Assembly: GCA_007115705.1 (NCBI GenBank)
Contig: QXEO01000464.1
Span: forward strand, 4,331,559-4,395,558
DNA length: 64,000 bases
DNA from: Dactylis glomerata
Lineage: Eukaryota; Streptophyta; Magnoliopsida; Poales; Poaceae
Direction: 5' to 3'
Below are positions 1-9,352 of the stretch, piece after piece. Made by a program: the position numbers and the translations under genes. Position 1 is the first letter of the stretch. Each line of letters opens with the position of its first letter. The notes under the pieces were generated by a model that saw nothing but the letters and a program-made list of their open reading frames with translations, was not told the DNA's origin and ran no database searches.

Positions 1-133
1 CAGGTGCAGCTGAATTGACAACTCATCTGTTAAGGCTTATAAATATTCTTTGGCTCCCCTTGTGTCGAATCAATAAATTTGGGTTTTACTTCCCTCGAAG
101 ACTATTGCTATCCCCTATACTTGTGGGTCATCG
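1..133 (+). repeat. E1 5' LTR, last 133 bp
   Basis: Nearly identical to 55786-55918, the end of the E1 3' LTR. It ends in tcatcg where the other copy ends in tcatca, so the terminal CA has mutated to CG. The primer-binding site starts 12 bp later. Confidence 0.9.
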
Positions 134-144
134 AGACTATTTTC

Positions 145-162
145 TGGCGCCGTTACCGGGGA
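145..162 (+). promoter_or_regulatory. E1 primer-binding site
   Basis: tggcgccgttaccgggga is complementary to the 3' end of plant tRNA-Asp apart from one base (gttAcc for gttGcc). This primer class is usual in Athila-like Gypsy elements. It lies 12 bp inside the LTR boundary. Confidence 0.85.
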
Positions 163-221
163 GCATAGCTTTATTTGTAAGTTCACTTGGAATTCATATT
201 GTTCGCTGCAATCCTTTCATC

Positions 222-1727
222 ATGGGTAAACCTCGTGATGGAAAAGTTCCTATATTTCCATCCACTACAAGAAGAGGTGCGACTCTGAACACTTCTGTTG
301 CTCTTGATTCGCCATCTGTTATGAGTAAGTTGCTTATACCACCACACGCACACGCTACTGCTACTACTTTTGCTGAGTTGGAAAATGCCACTGATAATTT
401 AGATGATGCTTCTACTGTGCTTGATGAGAGTGGTTCGCTAGGTTCCTTTTTAGATGCTACAATTGCTAGAGCTAAGATGGGAAACACCACTGTTACACCT
501 GTTAGTTCACCTGAGTCTAGGGAATGTCCTAGTGATGATTTTGATGATGCTTATATTGAGCTTGACGATGATTTTATTGCTGGAGCTCGTGCTACTCGTG
601 ATGCTAAAGCTGTTAAGGAACTTCTAGCGAGATGTGCTGTTAGATATAAATTGTCTCCTGGTCCTAAGTTTGCTGCTTCTCCCATATATATTAGAGACAA
701 GGATTATGATTTCTCTTTAGATTTATCTTATATATCTATTGTTGAGAAAGAGCCTTTTTGTGGTACTGAGAATGAAAGTGCTATAGAGCACATGAATGAG
801 CTTTCTACTTTGAGTAATTTGTTTTCTGATGATATTAAGCTTCGCACATACTTTGTTGCTAAGATTTTTCCTTTCTCGTTGAAAGATGCAGCTAAAACTT
901 GGTTTAATAGCTTGTCTCCTGGATCTATTCATAGTCCTATTGCTTTGGTTAATGCTTTCTTTCAGAAATATTTTTCTGCTAGTGCTCAACATGCGGCTAT
1001 GCAGAAAATCTTTGACTTTGAACAGGGAAAAGGAGAGATATTGCCTGAATCTTGGACAAGGTTTTGTTCTTTAATTAGAGCTTTGCCTAAAGAGCCATTG
1101 CCTAAAAATGAACTCCTTGATATATTTTATAATGGACTAACTGATGAATCTAAGTCATATCTGGATAGTTGTGCTGGTTGTGTTTTCAGGGAAAGAACTC
1201 CAGCTGAAGCTGAAGTATTAATGGCTAAAATAAGCCGGAATCATGATGATTGGACTCTAGTTGAGCCAACACCAGCACCAATACCTGCGCCAACTCCAGA
1301 GCCGACACCGAGGAAGAGAGGAATGATTGAATTAAATGGTGAAGTTATGAAGGAAGCCAAGAAATCTCTTAAGGAGAAAGGTATTAAGGCCGAAGATGTG
1401 AAGAATTTACCTCCTATAGAAGAATTATGTAAGCCAATCCCTCACTCCTCTACTATTGAGGTACATTCTCTCCAACGTTTTGATGATAGAGATATTCCTT
1501 ACTCTAAACCTCCTGATCAATGCTTAGATGAGTTAGATAATTTTATTGTTAAGCAAGATAATTTTAATAGAATGGTGCAGAATCATTTGTTGAAAAATTC
1601 TAGAGCTATTAACAAGTTGCAGGATATTGTGGAGAGAACCTCCAATGATGTGAAGATACTTGTTAAACATTTTCAAATGGTTCAGACTCAAATTGATCAG
1701 CTTACTAAGGTGCAAAAGACTTGCTAG
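222..1727 (+). CDS. E1 gag protein
   Basis: Structural protein that would form the retrotransposon particle. The reading frame is open from the LTR, but the first ATG after the primer-binding site is at 222 and gives 501 residues. A low-complexity acidic N-terminal part is followed, at about residues 190-330, by a typical plant Gypsy retrotrans_gag core with the pattern FPFSLKDAAKTWFNSL. A Pro/Glu/Thr-rich linker and a hydrophilic, probably coiled-coil C-terminus follow. The frame ends at a TAG at 1725-1727. Protease homology resumes in another frame, so the ancestral gag-pro frame is broken here. No zinc knuckle is visible. Gag itself looks intact. Confidence 0.85.
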   Translation: MGKPRDGKVPIFPSTTRRGATLNTSVALDSPSVMSKLLIPPHAHATATTFAELENATDNLDDASTVLDESGSLGSFLDATIARAKMGNTTVTPVSSPESRECPSDDFDDAYIELDDDFIAGARATRDAKAVKELLARCAVRYKLSPGPKFAASPIYIRDKDYDFSLDLSYISIVEKEPFCGTENESAIEHMNELSTLSNLFSDDIKLRTYFVAKIFPFSLKDAAKTWFNSLSPGSIHSPIALVNAFFQKYFSASAQHAAMQKIFDFEQGKGEILPESWTRFCSLIRALPKEPLPKNELLDIFYNGLTDESKSYLDSCAGCVFRERTPAEAEVLMAKISRNHDDWTLVEPTPAPIPAPTPEPTPRKRGMIELNGEVMKEAKKSLKEKGIKAEDVKNLPPIEELCKPIPHSSTIEVHSLQRFDDRDIPYSKPPDQCLDELDNFIVKQDNFNRMVQNHLLKNSRAINKLQDIVERTSNDVKILVKHFQMVQTQIDQLTKVQKTC

Positions 1728-1750
1728 TTAATGCTTCAAGAGAAAAATAA

Positions 1751-2862
1751 GCATGTGAAATACGCACAAGAGGAGGTGCTACTACCCAAGACCCCTTATA
1801 TCCTGAAGGACATCCTAAGAGGATCAAGCAAGATTCTCAACGCACTTCAAGAGATGATATTCCCTCCAAGAAGAAGAAGAAGAAGCATAAAGCAACTGCA
1901 GAATCCTCTGAAGCAGGTAAAGATCCTAATAGTGTTTCTATTTCTGATGCTGAAACTAAACCAGGTGATGCTTCCGATAAAAAAGAAGTTGAAGAGGAAC
2001 CAGAAAAGATAGATACGAATGCAAAGTACACCAAAGAAGACTTCATTGCCAACAAGCATGGTAATGAGAGAGAACCTTGGGTACAAAAACCAATGCCTTT
2101 TCCTGGTAAGAAACACAAGTCCAAGGAAGAAGAACACTACAACAGGTTTTGTGAATGGATGAAACCTTTATTTTTGCAAATTCCTTTGACTGATGCTATT
2201 AGAATGCCTCCTTATGCAAAGTATATGAAAGATATTGTTACTAATAAAAGGAAGATTCCTAATGAGGAAATTTCCACTCTACTTGCTAATTATTCTTTTG
2301 ATGGTAAAGTTCTGGAGAAGCTTGGAGATCCAGGTATACCAACTATTCCTTGCTCCATTAAAAATAACTATGTTAGAACTGCTTTATGTGATTTGGGAGC
2401 CAGAGTTAGTGTCATGCCTTTTTCTCTTTATAAGAGACTTGATCTAGAAAAATTGGTATCAATTGATATATCTTTGCAAATGGCTGATAAGTTTACTACT
2501 ATTCCTATTGGTATATGTGAAAATGTTCTTGTTCAAGTTGCTAACAGTTGTTTGATATTAACTGACTTTGTTGTGTTGGAAATGCCTGAAGATGATAATA
2601 TGTCTATTATTCTTGGAAGACCTTCTCTAAACACTGCAGGTGCGGTTATTAATTGATATCAAGGAAAAGTAACTTTTAATGTCAATGACAAGAATATACG
2701 GTCTAATTTCCCAAGAAGATTGATAGAAAGAATGCTCTAAATTCAATCAAGAATGTTGAGACCATTCGAGTTGGTCAAATTATTTGTTCAGAGCGAAAGC
2801 CCAAGGAAGAATATAAAATTGTTATGATTGGGACTATGCCTATCAAGGACGAGGTAACATAA
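1751..2862 (+). pseudogene. E1 gag C-terminal linker and aspartic protease, broken
   Basis: Continues gag in a shifted frame. A Lys-rich linker (about 1793-2090) leads into a Gypsy aspartic protease of the Athila type. The catalytic region reads ALCDLGARVSVMPFSLY; the usual motif is DLGAS, so the serine is replaced by arginine. The flap and ILGRPSLNTAGAVI block near 2610-2650 are present. A stop at 2654-2656 interrupts the conserved continuation, which runs on in the same frame to a second stop at 2738-2740. It then resumes in another frame from about 2743 to the TAA at 2860-2862. No reverse transcriptase follows, as usual in this non-autonomous group. At least two frame changes and one premature stop make it non-functional. 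Confidence 0.8.
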
Positions 2863-3689
2863 GCATAGAGTGAAATGCAAAGTTTTGCCTCATATAAAGT
2901 TAGTTTCATAACAAGACTTGATCAACCTTGTTAACAAAGTGATTTTATATGAACGAAATTTCATTTTCACCGCATTTACTTTACCTCACTTATATTTACT
3001 TGTTCATTTTTGTTCCCTCTGTTTAGTTACATGATTAGAATATCTTAGAGCTGTTGCATACTTGGTTTTGATTTGCTTGCAATCTTGCCATTGTCGTTTT
3101 TCCGAGTTTTATTCTCTTATCTTTTTCTGAAAAATCCTCGAAAATAAAGTTTCTCGAAAAATTCCAGAAAAATCTTTTTAAATTTTTATGTCAAAATGGG
3201 GCAGAGAGGCACCTGGGAGACCTCAGGGGGACCTGCCACGCCACCTCACCACCAGGGGGCGCGGCCCAGCCCTGGCCGCGCCCACCTATGGTGAGGGGGC
3301 CCCCTGGCCTCTCACTTATCTCTTCCTCCCCGGCTCTTTCTCTCTCCCGAAAACAACGACACACCTGCTCAAACTCGAGTTCTTGCTGCTCTCCATCTCG
3401 ATTTTTCGATCTCCTTGCTCAGCCCATCATTGTTGCTGAGATTTGGAGCATTTGTTCTCCGGTATGTGACTCCTCCGATTGTCCAGGTAGAATTTTGTTT
3501 AGTGAAGTATTTCTTGAGTATTTTAGCTCTATAGGTGATAGGTGAAATGAGTTTGCAAGCTTGTTCTATTGCTTAGAAATGTTATTTTGATGCATGTTAG
3601 CCCTTTAGTAACTCCCTATAGTAATTTCCTACATTTGCTTGTCTCAAATTCATTTTTATGAGGTTTGTCAAAAATTTCAGTAAAGAGAC
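2863..3689 (+). other. E1 internal non-coding region between protease and second ORF
   Basis: No coding potential. AT-rich up to about 3190, then GC-rich with a palindrome at 3245-3295, a pyrimidine-rich run with leader-like sequence at 3300-3480, then AT-rich sequence leading to the ATG at 3690. The palindrome and its setting resemble the promoter segment of this element's own LTR, but I see no good TATA box downstream of it here. Confidence 0.6.
3245..3295 (+). repeat. GC-rich palindrome, internal copy in E1
   Basis: Starts ctcaccaccagggggcgcgg and ends cccacctatggtgag, forming a long stem around gcggcccagccctggccgc. Almost the same 51 bp occurs in the E1 LTR at 54755-54805. A relative occurs in both E2 LTRs (6746-6795 and 41385-41434). 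Confidence 0.9.
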
Positions 3690-4814
3690 ATGGATAACTA
3701 CACCTATGGAGAAGTCTTTGAAAGGGAAGCACCAAGGTCATCAAGGCCTTCAAGATCCACTGCTCAATATAGGATATCTTACAATGAAGATCTTATGTCA
3801 CCAAACCTTGAGGGAGACGACGGAGATGCGCATCCATCCACCTTCCCTTGTGCTAACTTTTTGAGTGATGCAGGGATTCTTGATGATTTCTTGCTCCTTA
3901 TTAACAGGGTTGGATTGACTACATACATGATGGATGCGAGTAATCAATATGCTATTCTCACAAAGATTTTTGTTGAAAGCTTTAAATTCACTAACTCTCA
4001 TTTCAAGCCTTCCATTGCATTTAAGATTTATGATAAGTCTATCACCATGTCTTTGGAGAGGTTTTGTGATATTTTAGGTATTCCCATGTTTGAGACAGCG
4101 AAGAAGATGCTTCATCAGCCCACTGATTTGTTGGAGCTCTACTGAGGAGTGACCAACGATGATTACCGCACAACACAGTGTGGCAAGATAAGGAACATTC
4201 AACTCCCAGGTATTAGATATTTTACTTACTATCTTGCCACTAGTGTACTTGGTAGAGGGAACACTAGCAATATCTCCAATTATCATTTAGCTTTTCTAGC
4301 TACCGCTCTTGATGTTAGCAGGAAGTATAACCTCGGTGCTATTATTGCTCATCTCCTAGCCGCTAGGGGACCTATTTATGGAGGTATTATTGCTGCGTGC
4401 ATTGTTGCTGCTCTTGAACTTCCTATTGCTCCTCATGATATATTGTTGACTCCACAGAGGCTTGATCTTGCTACCATGAAGCTCCATCATTTTGTTACTG
4501 CTAACTCTTGTGCAGGGAAATTAGTTTATAGAATGTTTTTTACAGATGGAGAGGAAAGGGAAGTGCCCTTGCCACAACCTAGTTTGTTCAGTATTGACAA
4601 CAGGCCATGGTCACGCACGAAGGAGGAGTTGGACAAGCAGCTTAGGGTGCTCGGCTTCAATGTACAGCATGGCGTCATGGACCAAGAGGAAGAGGAGGAG
4701 CCGGCCTATCACTACACCACGTACCACACCGGGGCGCCCTCGAGCTCATATCAGGACAAAGGTGCTTCTTCGTCATATTTTGGGGATGCCACTTCATGGC
4801 CAAGCTGGGATTGA
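3690..4814 (+). pseudogene. E1 Athila-type second ORF, one in-frame stop
   Basis: An ATG at 3690 opens a frame of 375 codons ending at the TGA before 4815, broken once by a TGA at 4143-4145. Both halves are in the same frame, so the stop looks like a single substitution. The protein resembles the Athila/putative plant transposon protein family common in Triticeae Gypsy elements: a central region around GKIRNIQLPGIRYFTYYLAT, an alanine/isoleucine-rich stretch, and an acidic to Tyr/Ser-rich tail ending WPSWD. Athila ORFs in this position have been discussed as envelope-like, but I see no signal peptide or clear transmembrane anchor. Function unknown. A PPT-like tract follows 22 bp after the stop. 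Confidence 0.7.
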
Positions 4815-4836
4815 TCTCCACTTAGGCCAAAAGCCT

Positions 4837-4851
4837 AAGCTTGGGGGGAGG
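4837..4851 (+). promoter_or_regulatory. internal polypurine-tract-like motif in E1
   Basis: aagcttggggggagg, whose first 14 bases equal the PPT directly upstream of the E1 3' LTR (43073-43086). It sits just after the second ORF, at the start of a roughly 1.9 kb non-coding module when E2 is removed. Confidence 0.7.
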
Positions 4852-5430
4852 TACGCCGATGATTCACTCATCTACATATCATATTTTGTCGGTCCTATGT
4901 ATATCCATGTTTTGCTTTCTTTGTTGTTCTCGTTCTTATTTCTACTTTCTAAAACACAAAAAGACCAAAAATATTTCCAATTGTTTCTCTTTGTTTGCTT
5001 TTTCAGTTGCTAGCTTTGGTTTGCTTTACTTGCTATTTTCGGTTTGATATTTGAAAAATCCAAAAATATTTTGCTTTGTTTGCTGTTTCCTTCTGTTCTT
5101 GTTTCAAAAATCAAAAACCCAAAAATATTTGTTGTTCTTCTTCGGTTTTGTAAAGTTTGTTGCAGAGTTCAGTCTCCCGTGACTCCATTGGAGCTTGGTA
5201 TTCACTTCATATTATTCAAGCCACACAAGTGAAAGGCAATAATGATGAAATATGACAATCCGAGATGTGGTAAGAGGCTGGTATGAACTCTATTTGTTTT
5301 CATTTTTGTACATATACTCATCTATGTGGACATGCTTAGTCGGTTCATGTAAGGTATATGTTATCTAATGGATGCTTTGTAGTTCTTGCTTTCATATGAT
5401 TAGTTCCAATTTACTAATAGTTTGTAGCGT
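4852..5430 (+). other. E1 3' non-coding module, left part
   Basis: T-rich sequence with many short A/T runs and no supported ORF. It continues at 41725 on the other side of E2. Confidence 0.7.
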
Positions 5431-5435
5431 GTCAT
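5431..5435. repeat. TSD of E2 (GTCAT)
   Basis: gtcat directly precedes the E2 LTR start tgatgcgg and recurs at 41720-41724 directly after the E2 LTR end gacgtatca. This 5-bp duplication marks E2 as a real insertion into E1. Confidence 0.95.
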
Positions 5436-6700
5436 TGATGCGGCGCGGTGTTGATAGTTTTTCACCGTCCAGTTGGGAACCCCAAGAGGAAGGTATGATG
5501 AGCACAGCAGCAAGTTTTTCCCTCAGAAAGAAACCAAGGTTTAGTCGTCCAGGAAAAAGTCAATACTCCAGAAGGTGATGCTGACTAGCCTACTAACACT
5601 CCAACAAGGGCGCCGTTAACGATTCTTGTTGACTCGTCTTCAACTAGTAGCAACGCGGAACCTGCACACAACACAACCAAGTACTTTGCTCCCAACTTAC
5701 GATGAGGTTGTCAATCTCACCGGTTTGCTTGAAACAAAAGGGTACGAGCGTATCGAGTGGAAAGCAATAGTAATATGCAAGTAAAGTAAACAGTGCGAGT
5801 AAAGTAAACAGGTGATAGCAATATAATGGAAATAGAACTGGGGTCCACAGTTCACTAGTGGTGTCTCTCCATAAGATAAAATAACACATGCTGGGTAAAC
5901 AAATTACAGTTGGGCAATTGATAGAATAAAGACAACGTGCATGTTGAGAGGATCACTATGAGATTTACTCTGGGCATTACAACAAGATACATAGACCGTC
6001 ATCCAACTGCATCTATGACTAATAATCCACTTGTGGCGAATCAATCCGAGAACTCCACAAGTATTAAGTTGCGAACAACAGATAACTGCATTAAGCAAAG
6101 TGTGTAATGTAAACAAAGGATATGCCCTTGAGCATATGAATGTTGTTTTCTCCCTAGTAGCAACAACACATCTACAACCTTAGAGGTTTCTGTCACTCCC
6201 CCAGATTAAATAGAGGCATGAACCCACTATCGAGCATAAATACCCCCTCTTGGAGTCACTGGCAACAACTCGGCCAAGATAGCTACTAACAACGGAGAGC
6301 ATGCAAGATCATAAACAACATAGAGATAACATAAGATAATATTCAGCACATCAACTCAATCATAACACCAATATTCATCGGATCCCAACAAACACAACAT
6401 GTAGAATTACATAACGGTGATCTCGATCATGTAAGGCAGCTCACGAGATCTAAACATGAAGCACATGGTGGAGAAGACAACCAACTAGCTACTGCTATGG
6501 ATCCATAGTCCAAGGTAGACTACTCACTCATCGCGCCAGAGGCAAGTATGGCGATGAAGAAGACCTCCGGTGGCGATTCCCCTCTCCGGCAGGGTGCCGG
6601 GAAGAGCTTCTGGACCCTCCCGATCTCGGGTCGACGGCGGCGGCGGATCGCGATGTATTCTGGAAAAGTGATCGGGTGTTTAGGTTTTTCCCGTCGGGGG

Positions 6701-6795
6701 GTCTTTATAGGCGAAGGGGCGGCATCAGAAGTGGACCTGGTGGGGCTCACCAGAGGTGGGCGCGGGCTAGCCCTAGGCCGCGCCCCCTGGTGGTG
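6701..6795 (-). promoter_or_regulatory. E2 LTR core promoter with upstream palindrome (3' LTR copy)
   Basis: On the minus strand a TATA-type motif gcctataaagac (6701-6712) lies about 34 bp downstream of a GC-rich palindrome at 6746-6795. The second LTR has the same arrangement (TATA 41340-41350, palindrome 41385-41434). The E4 insertion point falls in the foot of the palindrome. Confidence 0.65.
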
Positions 6796-7622
6796 ATGAG
6801 GATACAATCATGGATCATGCTGATTTTGAGTGTTTGAGCTGGAAGGAAATATTGAGTCTAATTGATGATTATTACAAGGTGAATTCTTTCCTAGTTGAAA
6901 AGAATGTCTTGATATCTCCGAATTATATACTACCTAAAGCAATGTACTATGTTGTATTTAGGTATGTCATCTGTCAAGATATCGCCAGCGGAAGGACAGG
7001 GAGGACGGCGATCAAGAGACAAGTGGAGATCAAGTCTGGATGAGCACGAGCACATGATGGCGCACTAGGACTGCCTACGACACGATGTCTACACGTCTAA
7101 GGCGCGCTACACACATGGCCTGCGTGCCAGAAATAGGCCGAACCCATATATGGGTCGGTATGTACCCGTTTGAGTCGAACCAAGTCAGTTTGGGCCCAAA
7201 CCAGGCTGGTTTTGGGCTAGGTCAACGCTGAGGACGCCTGGCCACCTATAAGTACCCCTGGGCGCCCCCTCAATTAGGGTTAGACCACGTTTTAGACAAA
7301 ATACTCTTGTTGAACTGCTGTAAGCATTCATCTTGAATTCCTCTCGCCAATTCATCGATTGGGAGAATTATACTACTGCAAGTTTAGTGTAATCTGTTGT
7401 TCCACTGGGAATTAGTAAATTGCAAACTACCGTTTCGTAGTCGATGGCTACGTGCGTAAGTGTGTGGAGTCGTGAATATCCTAAAGGGTTTGAGAGCTGT
7501 TGCATTGGCATCAGGCTTCAAGCAAGGAGAGTTCATCGGTGACACCAAGTTATCCCCGACAATCATCCGCTGCCATCATCACCATCACGTCGCTCACGAG
7601 AAGATCGGGCCACCCCATATCA
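6794..7622 (+). repeat. E4 5' LTR
   Basis: 829 bp, matching 10909-11737 with few substitutions. A TATA-type ctataagta lies at 7245-7253 (11361-11369 in the other copy), so U3 covers roughly the first 450 bp. Confidence 0.92.
6810..7043 (+). CDS. small ORF in E4 LTR U3 (77 aa)
   Basis: Begins MDHADFECLSWKEILSLIDD and ends near EIKSG. The 3' LTR carries the same ORF with about five changed residues, and there it forms the C-terminal end of the long internal ORF. In the 5' LTR it lies upstream of the LTR's own TATA box, so it would not be on the element's genomic RNA from this LTR. No known domain is recognised. It may be only the LTR copy of the ORF tail. Confidence 0.45.
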   Translation: MDHADFECLSWKEILSLIDDYYKVNSFLVEKNVLISPNYILPKAMYYVVFRYVICQDIASGRTGRTAIKRQVEIKSG

Positions 7623-7625
7623 TCT

Positions 7626-7637
7626 TGGTATCAGATT
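7626..7637 (+). promoter_or_regulatory. E4 primer-binding site
   Basis: tggtatcagatt starts 3 bp after the LTR. The first ten bases match the initiator tRNA-Met complement used by many plant Copia and some Gypsy elements; the usual continuation is agc. Confidence 0.8.
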
Positions 7638-8969
7638 CCGGCATTTCCTCGGTGAGCATCCACAAATCCATCCCCGTAGATTCGTTTTTGTTTTTAGTCC
7701 TATCCAGAAAAAGCCACACACAAAATTAGGGTTCTTAGTACTTGCCATAGCCTAGGTTGCATCGAAGTATTTGTGCTAGTTGCTGGTCATAGTTTCTTTT
7801 TGCGTAGCCTTTTCTATCTATTTTTTTTCCATCCGCCGCCGTGTGTTCGTCGCTGTTTCCGATCGTTTCCGATTGTTTTGGATTGTGCATCACCGTATAG
7901 ATCCGATTAGTCAAGTCTTAAAAAAAAGGGGAAACCGATCACTGTTTCATCGTTTTTCCACAGAGTCCAGCTAGTATACTTCTGTCAGTTCAGATCGGTC
8001 AATTCAAAAAAAAACAATCAGATCCGATCGCTATCCAGCGCTCCCTGCCAGCGGATCGTTTTCCGTAAAAAAAATGGAACGAGCGCCCGCTCGCCCGACC
8101 ACAGACAGTCTCTGTGGTCGAGCGCGAGCTTCCCTCGCTATCGCTGGACGGGATCGTCCGACCTCAGACATCCTCTGTGGTCAGGCGCCAAATCGGCCCC
8201 ACTTCTTTGGCCCAAGTTTCAGTTTTGTAAAAAAAAGAGTAAAAAAAACTGGGGACGTACACTGCAGCTTTGTGTGCAGTACACGCCGCACCACAAATAC
8301 AACAAAAAAGGAGACGAACTACTTCGGCCTGCCGTGCGTTTCACGTCGCCGTCGAGCTACCGTGTGTTTCCGGCGTCGTATATCTCTGTCGCGACACGTT
8401 TTTTATCGGTTTCTCTGCCGCGACATCGTGTTACCACTGTGTCCACATAGTGTTTCTTCTGCATGATTTTGATCGCTTTAGCTACAGCCTGTCTACAGCA
8501 TCGTGTTAGGAGCTTACCCATACGGGACTAGCTATTCCGTGCTCATCAGGCTGCTGCCGTGTGCGCAATCTTGTGCCTGTTCGTCGAGCCAGTGCTAGCG
8601 TCTCTCTTGTGCATTGCAACATGAGCTATTGTGCGTTGTCACTTATATCTCTTGAGCTCTTTTTCAGAGTTGCTTTGCCTCGCTTATCTCTACCGTGTGT
8701 GTTTCGTGGGTCTTGTCATACGATCAGCACTAGGACTTATTTGCGGTGTATTTAGGATACCATACCTATAGCTCCACCATATATTCCTGGTTTGTCGTGT
8801 GATCGCTCTTATACCCTCGGTATTCACTTCTTCACATCAGTGCATTGGTCATTTATCCGATTTGGTAAGCATCGCTATTCACCTTGGAACGGTAAGATTC
8901 ACCTTTTCTTGTCAGTTTTGAGTGAGTAGCGTGTTTCACCATATATACATATTTGTTGTTGCACTAATT
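7638..8969 (+). other. E4 leader region, non-coding, with duplicated hairpins
   Basis: No ORF with protein similarity. Short A-runs (near 7920, 8005, 8065, 8230) alternate with GC-rich parts. Two related hairpins lie at 8097-8119 (gaccacaga/tctgtggtc, perfect 9-bp arms) and 8160-8182 (one mismatch in the arms). Their place between primer site and ORF is where packaging or dimerisation signals sit in LTR elements; that role is inference. Confidence 0.6.
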
Positions 8970-9352
8970 ATGGCAGATGATGTTATGGATACTGTGGAGG
9001 CTGGCAGATATCATTTTTTCCGCCATAGATATTGTAGTGCCACTTTTTGGGAGGAAGAACGTGGCAACTTTGACGGTGATGGGCTCTTTCACCATGGTGT
9101 GATGATTCGAGATAGATGTGCTGCAACCACCATTGACCACATCTCTACCATCAATTTAATCAGCATTGAGGTCGTCGAGACGTTGCACCTAGCCACACGT
9201 GCTAGTACATCGCCATACCTCTTGCGTTCCTCATATGGCACCTTGTTGATTTCACACATCGCTGACGTTCCTGTTACTTATAGAGGGCATACCGAGGTTA
9301 TTCATTGTGGTGTATCCCCAATGCCACTTGAATCTTGTCATATTCTGTTGGT
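8970..9352 (+). pseudogene. E4 retroviral aspartic-protease-like domain, decayed
   Basis: The first ATG of the internal region is at 8970. The region from about 9090 aligns by eye to plant Gypsy retroviral proteases: an NLIS.EVVE..HL block, a later PYLL block, then a VPV...GH...V.C.V.PM..CHILL block near 9260-9350. Where the family has D-S/G-G the sequence reads IDHIST, so the catalytic Asp is kept but the following glycine is not, and activity is unlikely. The frame shifts after CHILL. Inserting one G in the ttggtt run near 9350 would restore the usual GYPW continuation, so a 1-nt deletion or a frameshift site lies here. No gag domain is visible upstream. Confidence 0.6.
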
